64,000 bases of DNA, taken from assembly GCA_040768125.1 (NCBI GenBank), contig JAXGNG010000002.1, positions 620,001 through 684,000 of the forward strand, written 5' to 3'. Origin of the DNA: RBG-16-49-21 sp040768125 (lineage in GTDB: Bacteria > Spirochaetota > UBA4802 > UBA5550). How positions within the stretch are numbered: position 1 is the stretch's first letter; each line of letters begins with the position of its first letter. Below the pieces are notes generated by a model. That model was not told the DNA's origin. It did not search any database and saw only the letters and a program-made list of their open reading frames with translations. The position numbers and the translations under genes are program-made. Shown here piece by piece: positions 25,691 to 34,128 of the stretch.

Positions 25691-26008
25691 GTCATGTCTC
25701 CTGAGCGGATGTTATCCACTCCTATTCCACTATGGAAAATATCTACCAGGTAAGTTATATTAATTAATGTATTCGAATAACGACAAATTACAAATTAATT
25801 ATCGGTACCATCAGATTATGTCTTAATTATTTATGGAAAAGTTGAAATTTTATATAAAAAATTATCTTTTTTTAGGATTAAATTTTTATATAAAAAAACC
25901 GTCGGGCGGTCGAGGGAAAAATCCGGGGACGGCACGGATGTCCCGCCGGTTGGCAGGGGCAGAGTTATTATGTCGCCTAACAGGTGAAAGAACGCATGGC
26001 GGAGGGAG
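25691..26008. other. 318-bp AT-rich gap between efflux operon and xerD
   Basis: Roughly 25740-25900 is strikingly AT-rich (long runs of T and A, ATTAATTAAT, TATATAAAA repeats) against a GC-rich genome. It contains the 3' end signals of the ATPase gene and presumably the xerD promoter. No gene or transporter-permease remnant is recognisable. Confidence 0.55.
25892..25910 (-). terminator. Probable terminator after the efflux ATPase gene
   Basis: On the minus strand a short hairpin ACCG-CCCGA-CGGT is followed directly by seven T. The stem is only 4 bp, so it may be weak, but position and T-run fit the end of the tolC-adaptor-ATPase transcript. Confidence 0.5.
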
Positions 26009-26743
26009 TTATCGCCGGGACGCCCTGGTCCTCGCCGGCTTCCGTTTTACGGCTGCGTCTTCGATGATGTGGCCGTCCCTGAATACCACCTTTCTGTCGG
26101 TATAGGCCGCGACATCGGGCTCGTGGGTCACCATGATGATGGTGATACCCGTCTCCTTGTTAAGGCTCGTGAAGAGCTCCATTATTTCCCGGGTATTCTT
26201 CGTGTCAAGGTTGCCCGTCGGCTCATCTGCGAGGATGATCGCGGGATCGTTGATGAGCGCGCGGGCAATGGCGACGCGCTGCTGCTCGCCGCCGGAAAGC
26301 TTGTTGGGATGGTGGTCCTCCCTGCCCCCGAGACCCACCTGAGCGAGATGGTGTTTCGCCTTGGCGGTAAGCGAATTGGGCGGGAGATCTCCCTTGTAAA
26401 ACATCGGAAGCTCGACGTTTTCAAGGGCAGTTGTCCGCGCCAGGAGGTTGAATCCCTGGAACACGAATCCTATCTTGCTGTTTCGTATCTCGGCCTTCTG
26501 GTCTCTGTCGAGGGTGCTCCCGTCAATGCCGTCGAGGTAGTATTTCCCCGCAGTGGGCGTGTCAAGGAAACCCAGTATGTTCATGAAGGTGGATTTCCCT
26601 GAACCGGAGGCTCCCATGATGGCGAGGTATTCACCCCTGCCGATAGTGAGGGACACGTTGCGCAGCGCCCTTACCTGCACCTCCTCGCTCAGGTAAAAGG
26701 TCTTTTCAAGATTGATGATCTCTATCAGCCGGTCGTCCATCAA
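26009..26743 (-). CDS. ABC transporter ATP-binding protein (MacB/LolD type)
   Basis: 244 residues, a stand-alone nucleotide-binding domain. Walker A is GASGSGKST, the signature LSGGEQQRVAIARAL, Walker B IILADEPTGNLD and the switch histidine in VTHEPDV. This subfamily normally pairs with an FtsX-like permease (MacB, LolCE). Here it ends the tolC-adaptor-ATPase operon (4-nt overlap with the adaptor gene), and no permease gene follows. The partner must be elsewhere or lost. Confidence 0.93.
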   Translation of the reverse strand: MMDDRLIEIINLEKTFYLSEEVQVRALRNVSLTIGRGEYLAIMGASGSGKSTFMNILGFLDTPTAGKYYLDGIDGSTLDRDQKAEIRNSKIGFVFQGFNLLARTTALENVELPMFYKGDLPPNSLTAKAKHHLAQVGLGGREDHHPNKLSGGEQQRVAIARALINDPAIILADEPTGNLDTKNTREIMELFTSLNKETGITIIMVTHEPDVAAYTDRKVVFRDGHIIEDAAVKRKPARTRASRR

Positions 26744-27837
26744 TCGCCCGACCCCCTGGTGTATCGTATCAGCACCTGGTCGCCCTTCTCCAGGTTTTTC
26801 TTAATCTCGGTGTAATTGTCACCACGCTGTCCGATTTCCACCGGGACCTTCACGACGGGAAGTCCGTCCTTTCCTTGCGATGATTTTTTCCACACGACAT
26901 CCGGCTCCGTCTCCCTTGGTATGCCCATTGGGGACACCAAAAACGCCTGGTTCGGGACCCGCAGAACGTTTTCCTTCTTGAATATCTCGATCGTCGCGGT
27001 TGCCGTCATGCCGGGCTTGAGCAGCAGTTCATCGTTTTCGCACATGACGATCGATTCATAGGTCACGAGCCCACCCTTCATTACGGGAGTGATCCTCACC
27101 TGGTCAATCGCTCCCCGGAAGGTTGTATCGGGGAAGGCGCTTACGGTAAAGGTTACCTTCTGCCCTTTCTTCATGAGACCGATGTCGGATTCATCGATAC
27201 TGATGGTGAGTTTCATCCTTTTCAGCGTCGGTGCTATTATAAAGAGCGGCGCGTGCTGTGGCACCGGGGAATTTACCTCGGCGTTTTTCGCGATCACGAT
27301 CCCCGAAACCGGCGCGGTGATGCGCGTATCGGACCTGGCCTTGCTCGCTATCGAATAGTCGATCTGCATCTGCCTCTGCTTCAGCTGGACTGACTTGTAG
27401 TTGAACTCGGCCCTTTCAAGGCCCTTCTCGGAAATCAGGTTGTCGGCAAACATGCTTTTTTTGCTTTCAAGATCCTCCGCTGCGATGGCGAGTTCGAGGC
27501 GCGCGCTTTCGATCTGTGCCGCTATCCTCGCGAGGCGCTGGTCCGCGTCGGTTGAATCGAGAAGAGCAAGGACCTGCCCTCTTGAAACCTGCTGGTTGAA
27601 ATCGGCATAGATATGCTTTACTATGCCCGGCGTCTTCGCGAGGACCTTGTAGGTGTCAGTTACCTCCAGAACACCCGCGACGGAGATCGTCTTCTCAACC
27701 TTTCCAAGGGAAACCGCCTCATATTCATAGGAATTTTTCGAACTCTTCCCGCAGCTCCTCGTGATGCCCCAGAGAAGTATGAAGAAAAAAACCACTCCTG
27801 CCGCCACAAGGATTTTTTTCCTGCTTATTTTTGGCAT
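26740..27837 (-). CDS. Periplasmic adaptor (HlyD/MacA-type membrane fusion protein)
   Basis: 365 residues. An N-terminal anchor helix (about 8-26, VAAGVVFFFILLWGI) precedes the periplasmic part. The lipoyl/barrel-sandwich halves are near 60-80 and 170-205 (GIVIAKNAEVNSPV), flanking a coiled-coil hairpin (about 95-165). Beta-barrel and membrane-proximal domains follow. Such proteins link an inner-membrane pump to TolC. The gene overlaps tolC by 13 nt and the ATPase gene by 4 nt. Confidence 0.92.
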   Translation of the reverse strand: MPKISRKKILVAAGVVFFFILLWGITRSCGKSSKNSYEYEAVSLGKVEKTISVAGVLEVTDTYKVLAKTPGIVKHIYADFNQQVSRGQVLALLDSTDADQRLARIAAQIESARLELAIAAEDLESKKSMFADNLISEKGLERAEFNYKSVQLKQRQMQIDYSIASKARSDTRITAPVSGIVIAKNAEVNSPVPQHAPLFIIAPTLKRMKLTISIDESDIGLMKKGQKVTFTVSAFPDTTFRGAIDQVRITPVMKGGLVTYESIVMCENDELLLKPGMTATATIEIFKKENVLRVPNQAFLVSPMGIPRETEPDVVWKKSSQGKDGLPVVKVPVEIGQRGDNYTEIKKNLEKGDQVLIRYTRGSGD

Positions 27838-29231
27838 AGGGAATCCTCCCCCAATCCCACGATGCTGGAAAGCTTCGCGATCGTGATCAAATAGTCGTTC
27901 TTTGCCTTTAAATAACCCATCCTGGCGTTGGCGAGGGAAACATTCGCGTCATGGAGTTCGAGCTGGGTGCCCGCGCCGCTTTCATAGGTTTTTTTCGCAA
28001 GAAGCATATGTTTCTTCGCGTTTTCCTCCATCAGGATCGATACTTCAAGCTGTTTTTTCAGCTCCCCGAGCGTATCATGAAAATTTCGTATCGTCGTGCG
28101 CACGGACTGTGCGGCATCTTTTTCCTTGATCGCCGATTTCTGGTATTCCGCTTTGGCCGAATCAACCCTCGCGCATACCGTTCCGCCTGAATAAAGTGGC
28201 AACCTCGCTACGAATCCCGCGCTGAATGAACTTCGCCATGCCTTGCTTTTAAAATTCTCGCTGAATGATCCAAAGTTCAAATATCCATTCTCGTATGCCA
28301 TGCCCCCTTGGAGTTCGACCTCTGGGTAATGACCCGCCATCTCGACATCCACCTTGAGCTTGTTGATCTTTTTTTGCATGCGTATGATCTGCAGGTCAAT
28401 CGAATTAAGTTCCCCGTAGCTGTTGAGCTCGTCAAGTGAATACTTCAGTTCACCGGGCAGTTCATAGTCACGTGGGACGATATCATACCCCGGATCGGGC
28501 ACACCCATTATCTTGAACAGCTCCACGCGCATGGCGCGTTCGTTGTTCCTGGCCCTCTCGAGCTCAAGCTGGGAGTTCCCGTATTCATACTGGGCCTTGC
28601 TCAGGTCAATGATGGGCCGCTGGGCGTTTTTATAGAGTATCTCCGTTACCCTGAGACGGTCCGCGTTGCTCTTGACGAGGTCTTCCCGCATGGCCACGTA
28701 TTCGCGCGCCATGGCGTACGAATAGTAGGCCTGCTTCACGTTAAGAATGGTTTCGGAGATGGCCTTTTTCGCGTTAAGCTTCGAGATGGAAACCCCCTTT
28801 TCCGCGACATCCTGCATCCTTGCTTTTTTTTCATTATAAATACTTACCCCGGCGACGACTCCAAAGGAAATCCCCAGGTTGTAGTATTTCGACAGCGGGT
28901 TATCCCGGTTGGCTTCGTCAATTTTTTGCTTGGTGAGATAGTATTTCCATACAGGATCAGGGATATAGGCGATCCAGCCGGTATCCACGACCCTCGGGTA
29001 TTGCTGGCTCTTTATGTCAAATGCAACGAATGGGAGCCTCTGCCCCCTCGCAACGCGGTACTCGGCAAGGGCCTTGTTGACATCTTCATCGGATACGCGG
29101 ATCGACGTATTATTATGAAGGGCAATGTTGATGCATTCATTCAACGCCAGCTCACGCGGGGTATCGTCACCCCGCGCTGTCGAAAACGCCATGATGAACG
29201 CAAGTAGAAATGTGACGGGTAAGGGTTTCAT
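27825..29231 (-). CDS. TolC-family outer-membrane efflux protein
   Basis: 468 residues with an N-terminal Sec signal (KPLPVTFLLAFIMAFSTARG). Two tandem OEP repeats of long coiled-coil helices follow: about 25-235 and 270-460. Typical motifs include NECINIALHNNTSIRVS and the C-terminal YESGAGTQLELHDANVSLANAR. It heads the operon and carries a well-formed promoter about 140 nt upstream. Substrate unknown; drug, siderophore or lipoprotein export are all possible. Confidence 0.92.
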   Translation of the reverse strand: MKPLPVTFLLAFIMAFSTARGDDTPRELALNECINIALHNNTSIRVSDEDVNKALAEYRVARGQRLPFVAFDIKSQQYPRVVDTGWIAYIPDPVWKYYLTKQKIDEANRDNPLSKYYNLGISFGVVAGVSIYNEKKARMQDVAEKGVSISKLNAKKAISETILNVKQAYYSYAMAREYVAMREDLVKSNADRLRVTEILYKNAQRPIIDLSKAQYEYGNSQLELERARNNERAMRVELFKIMGVPDPGYDIVPRDYELPGELKYSLDELNSYGELNSIDLQIIRMQKKINKLKVDVEMAGHYPEVELQGGMAYENGYLNFGSFSENFKSKAWRSSFSAGFVARLPLYSGGTVCARVDSAKAEYQKSAIKEKDAAQSVRTTIRNFHDTLGELKKQLEVSILMEENAKKHMLLAKKTYESGAGTQLELHDANVSLANARMGYLKAKNDYLITIAKLSSIVGLGEDSLCQK

Positions 29232-29368
29232 GACAAATCCTGGCTATTGCGGAATGGATTCCGACTTGTATCGCAGATACTACACGGCAAACCAGATCAA
29301 TCCATTATCATACAAACGGTTTACCGATAATCGTCGAGTTCTCTTTTATCACGACATAAACAAACTAG

Positions 29369-29398
29369 CATATAGTATTGGCAAGAGATATATGTCAA
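29369..29398 (-). promoter_or_regulatory. Promoter of the tolC efflux operon
   Basis: Minus-strand TTGACA (29398-29393), then 17-18 nt to CTATAT/TATATG (29375-29369). The surrounding sequence is AT-rich. It leaves a leader of about 140 nt before the tolC ATG. Confidence 0.65.
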
Positions 29399-29558
29399 CA
29401 ATTTAAATGTCGATGCTATCACCGCCCGGGATCCACGCGAAGCGACATGAATTTCATGATTGTATATGATTCACCGCCGCGATCATGGTTACATCATCAC
29501 GCCCGCATATTGCCCGCGCCGGGGCCGATTTTTCGGTGGTGGAAGGGTAAAAAAACTA

Positions 29559-29589
29559 TTGACAGTTGTCCCACATGATTTGATATAGG
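29559..29589 (+). promoter_or_regulatory. Promoter of the tRNA-Thr/tRNA-Tyr unit
   Basis: A perfect TTGACA (29559-29564) with GATATA (17-nt spacer) or TATAGG (19-nt spacer) as -10, ending 15-17 nt before the mature tRNA-Thr. Confidence 0.6.
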
Positions 29590-29604
29590 TATTTCTTGCA
29601 GACC

Positions 29605-29677
29605 GCTGGCGTAGCTCAATCGGTAGAGCAGTTGATTTGTAATCAACTGGTTGGGGGTTCAATTCCTCTCGCCAGCT
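29605..29677 (+). tRNA. tRNA-Thr (TGT)
   Basis: 73-nt cloverleaf: acceptor GCTGGCG/CGCCAGC, D-arm GCTC/GAGC, anticodon stem GTTGA/TCAAC with loop TTTGTAA (anticodon TGT), T-loop TTCAATT, discriminator T. CCA is not encoded. Followed 14 nt later by tRNA-Tyr. Confidence 0.95.
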
Positions 29678-29691
29678 AGCAATAATTCATT

Positions 29692-29773
29692 GGTGAGGTT
29701 CCCGAGCGGCCAAAGGGAGCAGACTGTAAATCTGCCGGCGTAGCCTTCGATGGTTCGAATCCATCCCTCACCA
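29692..29773 (+). tRNA. tRNA-Tyr (GTA)
   Basis: 82-nt class II tRNA with a long variable arm. Acceptor GGTGAGG/CCTCACC, anticodon loop CTGTAAA (anticodon GTA), T-arm GATGG-TTCGAAT-CCATC, discriminator A. CCA is not encoded. Its G34 is a queuosine target, and queA lies at 22573-23610. Confidence 0.95.
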
Positions 29774-29918
29774 CATCTTCACGATCATGGGCCTCACCGG
29801 GATGTACCGGTCGATCCACCTGGCGAACGGCGTCGTAGCGGAACCATGGGGACAGGGTGCCGCAACCGCAACCCGAAGGCGACGGCGTTGCGAACGATCA
29901 ATATTCACACTGCCGGAC

Positions 29919-30656
29919 ATGACAATGCTTTCAAACGAAGAGCGCGGCCTGTACTCGCGACAACTCTCAATACCATCGTGGGGAATCGACACCCAGGAAA
30001 AACTCAAGAAAGCCAGGGCCTTTATCGCCGGATGCGGCGGACTCGGTAGCCCCGCAATATACTACCTCGCGGCTGCGGGTATCGGGACCCTCATCCTGTG
30101 CGACGACGATTCAGTTGATGCCAGCAACCTCAACCGGCAGATCATCCATAGGTATGACAGGATCGGAATGCCGAAACCCGATTCGGCAGGAACGACCATC
30201 GATGAATTCAATCCTTTCATTCGAACCGAACCAATCGTTGAAAGAATAAACGATCAAAACGCCCATGATCTTATCGGGGATGCGGACATAATCGTCGAGT
30301 GCCTTGACAGCTTCGCGTCGCGTCATGTAATCAACCGGTTCTCCGTAGCCAAAGGCATACCCGTGGTGCACGGCGGCGTTTCTGGCTTCATGGGACAGGT
30401 GTCGCTCTTCCATCCGCCGGAAACGCCCTGTTTCGCCTGCCTGTTTCCCGATAAAAAAGATACTTCCCCCCGTGATGTGCTCGGCGCGGCTCCCGGGATC
30501 ATCGGGGCGATTCAGGCAATGGAGGCAGTGAAGTACCTGACGGGGATCGGAGAAACCCTGGAGAACAGGCTGCTCTTCATAGACGGATTTGCAATGAAAT
30601 TCGAAACCATCACGGTAACGAAAAACCCGCAGTGCCCGGTGTGCGGAAGGAAGTAA
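29919..30656 (+). CDS. ThiF/MoeB/HesA-family adenylyltransferase lacking the usual catalytic Cys
   Basis: 245 residues from ATG 29919. E1-like enzymes adenylate the C-terminus of a ubiquitin-like sulfur carrier (ThiS, MoaD). Seen are ERGLYSRQL, the ATP loop GCGGLGS (38-44), the LNRQI arginine, zinc cysteines CFAC (171, 174) and CPVC (239, 242), and GIIGAIQAMEAVKYL. In ThiF/MoeB the catalytic Cys lies shortly before this last motif. Here residues 181-187 read DTSPRDV and hold no Cys. It may act by adenylation alone. No ThiS, MoaD or other cofactor gene is adjacent, so the pathway is undetermined. It begins about 145 nt after tRNA-Tyr. Confidence 0.88.
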   Translation: MTMLSNEERGLYSRQLSIPSWGIDTQEKLKKARAFIAGCGGLGSPAIYYLAAAGIGTLILCDDDSVDASNLNRQIIHRYDRIGMPKPDSAGTTIDEFNPFIRTEPIVERINDQNAHDLIGDADIIVECLDSFASRHVINRFSVAKGIPVVHGGVSGFMGQVSLFHPPETPCFACLFPDKKDTSPRDVLGAAPGIIGAIQAMEAVKYLTGIGETLENRLLFIDGFAMKFETITVTKNPQCPVCGRK

Positions 30657-30722
30657 AGCGCCTCTTTCTTCGATATCGCCATGCCATCGCTCGGGACAGA
30701 CTGAGGACAGGGGGTGCAGACC

Positions 30723-31052
30723 ATGATCAGGTCTCGGAAAATAAAAATCATCGGCGCCATAATCGCACTGTTTTTCGTCATCGGCCTCGTGATCTTTTTC
30801 AGGTATCTGTTCACCTTTGAACAGCGTCAGCAGATCAAGCGCCAGATCGGTTCGGTCACGGGGATGAACCTCACGATCACGATATTCGGATGGGATGGGC
30901 GCATCATAAAGAGATGGACCGGGGTCCAGAAGATCACCTCGGGGCGAGATGTCCGTGCAACGGGCGAAAGAAATTACACGTATTTCTATACCCGGGACAA
31001 CAAGTACGTCCAGATCCCCGATTCCGTATGGTATATCGCCGAAGAGGAATGA
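30723..31052 (+). CDS. Small single-pass membrane protein upstream of recG
   Basis: 109 residues, not recognised. ATG 30723 has GGGGGTG 7 nt upstream. A basic N-terminus (RSRKIK) is followed by one membrane helix (about 8-30, GAIIALFFVIGLVIFF). A hydrophilic domain of about 75 residues, rich in Lys, Arg and aromatic residues, ends in three Glu. With the basic end inside, the domain would face the periplasm. It lies 1 nt ahead of the recG GTG, so translation is coupled. Confidence 0.75.
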   Translation: MIRSRKIKIIGAIIALFFVIGLVIFFRYLFTFEQRQQIKRQIGSVTGMNLTITIFGWDGRIIKRWTGVQKITSGRDVRATGERNYTYFYTRDNKYVQIPDSVWYIAEEE

Positions 31053-31053
31053 C

Positions 31054-33147
31054 GTGCTCGATCAGGCCGTTACCGTTCTCAGGGGAATCGGACCCAGGAA
31101 AGCCGTCGTACTGAAGGAAGATGCCGGGATCGAAACCGTCGAGGACCTTCTCTACTACATTCCCCGGCGGTACATCGACCGTTCATATTTCAAGGCGATC
31201 AAGGACTGCTTCGTCAACGAGAACGTTACCGTCGCGGGAACCATAAGGCGGGTCGGCGTGTCGGGACGCGGCAGAAAGTTCCTCGAGGTGGAGATTGACG
31301 ACGGCTCCGATTCCCTCTGCGGGGTTTTCTTTGGAGCCATATCCTTTTTCCAAAAAATCTTCGTTGCCGGCGACACGGTCGTGTTCTCGGGCAAGGTTGG
31401 CTTCTACCGCCATAAGCAGATCGTTCATCCTGATTTCGACTTCGTATTTGACGAACAGGGCCGCGAGGCGGTCAATACCGGCAGGATCATACCCCTCTAT
31501 CGCTCCACTGAAAAGCTCAAGTCCGTTGGTTTCGACTCCCGGGGTTTTCGCCGCACCATCATGGCCGCCCTGGATAGTCACGGCGAAGGGATTCGTGAGC
31601 CCCTGGACCAGGCCATTCTCAACCGCCTCAGGTTGCCGGTCCTTCGCGAGGCCCTTCATGAGGTCCATTTCCCCGAATCAGTCGAATCCGCCGAAAGGGC
31701 ACGGAAACGTATCGCGTTCAACGAGTTGCTTTTCCACCAGGCGTGTCTCGCCTTCATTAGGCGCCGCGAAAAACTGCACGCGGCAAAAGGCGCCGCACCT
31801 GTCGATGAAACGGTCTACCGCGACTTCGTCAGCACACTGCCCTTCTCTCTCACGGCCGACCAAGTCAACGCCATTGATGAAATCAAAAGGGACATGGAAT
31901 CACCGGCTCCCATGAACCGTCTCCTCCAGGGCGACGTGGGGTCCGGTAAAACCGTTGTCTCCATGGCGGCAGTGCTCTTCGCCAGGAGCAGGGGAAGACA
32001 GGCCGCGATTATGGCCCCCACGGAAATACTCGCGAATCAGCATTTCATGAATTTTAAAACACTTCTCGGGGACCGCCTCAGGATCGCCCTCATCACCGGC
32101 GCACTTGCGGCTGCGGAAAAGCGGCGGATTGCAGCCGGGCTCTCCGATGGTTCCATCGACCTCGCGATCGGCACCCACGCCCTTATCCAGGGAGGGGTGG
32201 CCTTCATGAATCTCGGGCTCATCGTCATCGACGAGCAGCACAGGTTCGGCGTATCCCAGAGGGCCGCCCTGCGCGACAAGGGCGAAGCGACGGACCTCCT
32301 TGTCATGACCGCAACTCCCATACCGCGCTCCCTTTCACTGACCCTCTACGGCAACCTTGACGTTACGTCGATACGGACGATTCCTTCTGGCAGGCCCCCC
32401 ATCCGCACCATGTCATTTCCCGATTCGCGCCTCCCCGGCGTGTACCGCTCGATGGAAAAATATATCGCCATGGGGAGGCAGGTCTACTACGTCCTTCCCA
32501 TGATCGAGGACTCGGAACGCATGGACCTGAAATCCGCCACGCATGTGTTCGACCACCTCCGGAACGACATCTTCCCGGGACGAAGGGTGGAACTCCTTCA
32601 CGGCCGCATGAAGCAGGATGAACGGGACGCGATCATGGGGAGGTTCAGGGAGGGCGAGATCGACATACTGGTCTGCACGACGGTTATCGAGGTCGGCATA
32701 GACGTTCCCAACGCCACCGTGATCGTGATAGAACACGCGGAACGATTCGGGCTCGCCCAGCTCCACCAGCTCCGGGGCCGCGTGGGCAGGGGCGCCCACG
32801 AATCGTTCTGTGTGCTTGTCAGTGCCGATGACATGTCCGATGAAAGCGCGGAGCGCATCAACACCATCGTGCGGACCAGCGACGGCTTCGAGATCGCCGA
32901 GGAGGACCTCAGGCAGCGCGGCGCCGGGGAGTTGATCGGACAACGCCAGCACGGACACGGCGGCTTTTTCGAATTTGCCGATTTGGGGACGGACATGGAC
33001 CTGATAATGACGGCACGGGACATCGCGGATGAAATGGCGTCCCGAGCCCCGGATGAAAACCCTGGGGAGAAAGAAACCCTTCCCCCGGGCCTGCGTCAGA
33101 ATTTCAACGGGATACGGACGAAGAAAATGCTTTCCCTTCTTTCATGA
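31054..33147 (+). CDS. recG: ATP-dependent DNA helicase RecG
   Basis: Double-strand translocase that regresses stalled forks and processes Holliday junctions. The frame is open further upstream, but GTG 31054 is chosen because AGAGGA lies 5 nt before it and it follows the previous stop; it gives 697 residues. The N-terminal wedge/OB domain has LYYIPRRYIDRS. Helicase motifs are LLQGDVGSGKT (Walker A), VIDEQHRFG (DExH), TATPIPRSL, then STATTVIEVGID-like CTTVIEVGID, LHQLRGRVGRG and the C-terminal RQRGAGELIG. Confidence 0.97.
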   Translation: MLDQAVTVLRGIGPRKAVVLKEDAGIETVEDLLYYIPRRYIDRSYFKAIKDCFVNENVTVAGTIRRVGVSGRGRKFLEVEIDDGSDSLCGVFFGAISFFQKIFVAGDTVVFSGKVGFYRHKQIVHPDFDFVFDEQGREAVNTGRIIPLYRSTEKLKSVGFDSRGFRRTIMAALDSHGEGIREPLDQAILNRLRLPVLREALHEVHFPESVESAERARKRIAFNELLFHQACLAFIRRREKLHAAKGAAPVDETVYRDFVSTLPFSLTADQVNAIDEIKRDMESPAPMNRLLQGDVGSGKTVVSMAAVLFARSRGRQAAIMAPTEILANQHFMNFKTLLGDRLRIALITGALAAAEKRRIAAGLSDGSIDLAIGTHALIQGGVAFMNLGLIVIDEQHRFGVSQRAALRDKGEATDLLVMTATPIPRSLSLTLYGNLDVTSIRTIPSGRPPIRTMSFPDSRLPGVYRSMEKYIAMGRQVYYVLPMIEDSERMDLKSATHVFDHLRNDIFPGRRVELLHGRMKQDERDAIMGRFREGEIDILVCTTVIEVGIDVPNATVIVIEHAERFGLAQLHQLRGRVGRGAHESFCVLVSADDMSDESAERINTIVRTSDGFEIAEEDLRQRGAGELIGQRQHGHGGFFEFADLGTDMDLIMTARDIADEMASRAPDENPGEKETLPPGLRQNFNGIRTKKMLSLLS

Positions 33148-33165
33148 TGCGGTGAGCGGGGCGCG

Positions 33166-34113
33166 TCAGAGAAAAATCGTGGTGCCCAGGAACCTTCGGT
33201 AGGTTTCGATATTCTCGTACCCGAACCATTGCCCGCCCTTCATGGCGAGAAGAGCGTTCCTGCTGAATTTTTTTTCATGCCCTATCCTCTCCACAATCTG
33301 GTCAAAGCGCGTGTTGAACGTCCGGAGGTCGTTCTGATACCGTTTCATGACGATCCCGCGGATTGCCTCGTAGTCGTGAATGCTGTCAAACGGAAGTTCG
33401 AGGGTATTGATGTTTTCCTCGAACCAGCGGAGGACGATATGCTTTATGTATTCCTCGGGATAATACCGGGCGGCCTTGTTACCCGGGAGATACTTGTAGC
33501 ACTGGCCGAGTTTGTGTCGGGCGAACCGATCTCTTATGATCCTGTAAATAGTGAGAGGGCCCGCATGATAGATGAAAAGCTGCGTAATATCGGTCCCTAT
33601 CTCGAATGACTTTACAAGCCCGTCGACAACCGCGGCAATCATCGCGCAGATAAAGCCCGCGTATCGTTCCGTTATGTGATCATCGGGTCTCCGCATGAAG
33701 GTGACGATCTCCTGCTTGACCCGGATGCGCACCGTCTCATGATCGGTCGGCTCGTCAATATAATAGAACGACTTCTTCAGATTCTCTAAATCATTCGAAA
33801 GCGTTTTGGGATCGATGGAGATGAGGTACGGCTCGCGGCGGTTCCATGATTTTGTCCCGCGGATGGTGTATGGAGAGCCATCCCCGGAGGAAACAGGCTG
33901 CGGGGTTTCTTCCAGCGATTTCGGGACAGCCGGCTCCCGGGAAACCGGCTCTTCCACCGGTACGGCTGCGCCCTCACCGCCATTCGTCTCATCGAGGGAT
34001 TCGATTATTCCCGCAAGCTCGTCCTTTTTCCGTTCCTCGTCCGAAGTGTTCTGGACAAGGTCGCTGACATCATCTCTGTCGATATTCAGAAGTATCTCGT
34101 CGATATCCTTCAT
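33166..34113 (-). CDS. Conserved-looking protein of unknown function (315 aa)
   Basis: Not recognised. Residues 1-90 are acidic and low-complexity (many Asp, Glu, Ser, Pro; DEERKKDELAG), suggesting a disordered or docking tail. Residues 95-315 look like a compact, mostly helical domain with basic and aromatic patches (YLPGNKAARYYPEEYIKH, RWFEENI, KGGQWFGYENI). No signal peptide or membrane segment. It starts 15 nt after the ftsH stop and is convergent with recG, so it is likely co-transcribed with tilS-ftsH. It could be an FtsH substrate or adaptor, but that is only context inference. Confidence 0.75.
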   Translation of the reverse strand: MKDIDEILLNIDRDDVSDLVQNTSDEERKKDELAGIIESLDETNGGEGAAVPVEEPVSREPAVPKSLEETPQPVSSGDGSPYTIRGTKSWNRREPYLISIDPKTLSNDLENLKKSFYYIDEPTDHETVRIRVKQEIVTFMRRPDDHITERYAGFICAMIAAVVDGLVKSFEIGTDITQLFIYHAGPLTIYRIIRDRFARHKLGQCYKYLPGNKAARYYPEEYIKHIVLRWFEENINTLELPFDSIHDYEAIRGIVMKRYQNDLRTFNTRFDQIVERIGHEKKFSRNALLAMKGGQWFGYENIETYRRFLGTTIFL

Positions 34114-34128
34114 TGATCCACCGGATGG

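Larger units (their letters stand above)
29232..29604. other. 373-bp divergent regulatory gap
   Basis: Separates tolC (minus) from the tRNA-Thr/Tyr pair (plus). It contains a promoter for each side, listed separately, and otherwise AT-rich leader sequence with no gene I can support. Confidence 0.6.

Noticed and set aside
25833..26105. 90-codon plus-strand frame in the AT-rich gap as a permease remnant
   Set aside because: It is Lys/Tyr-rich from base composition at the start and antisense to the ATPase at the end; no FtsX-like pattern is visible.
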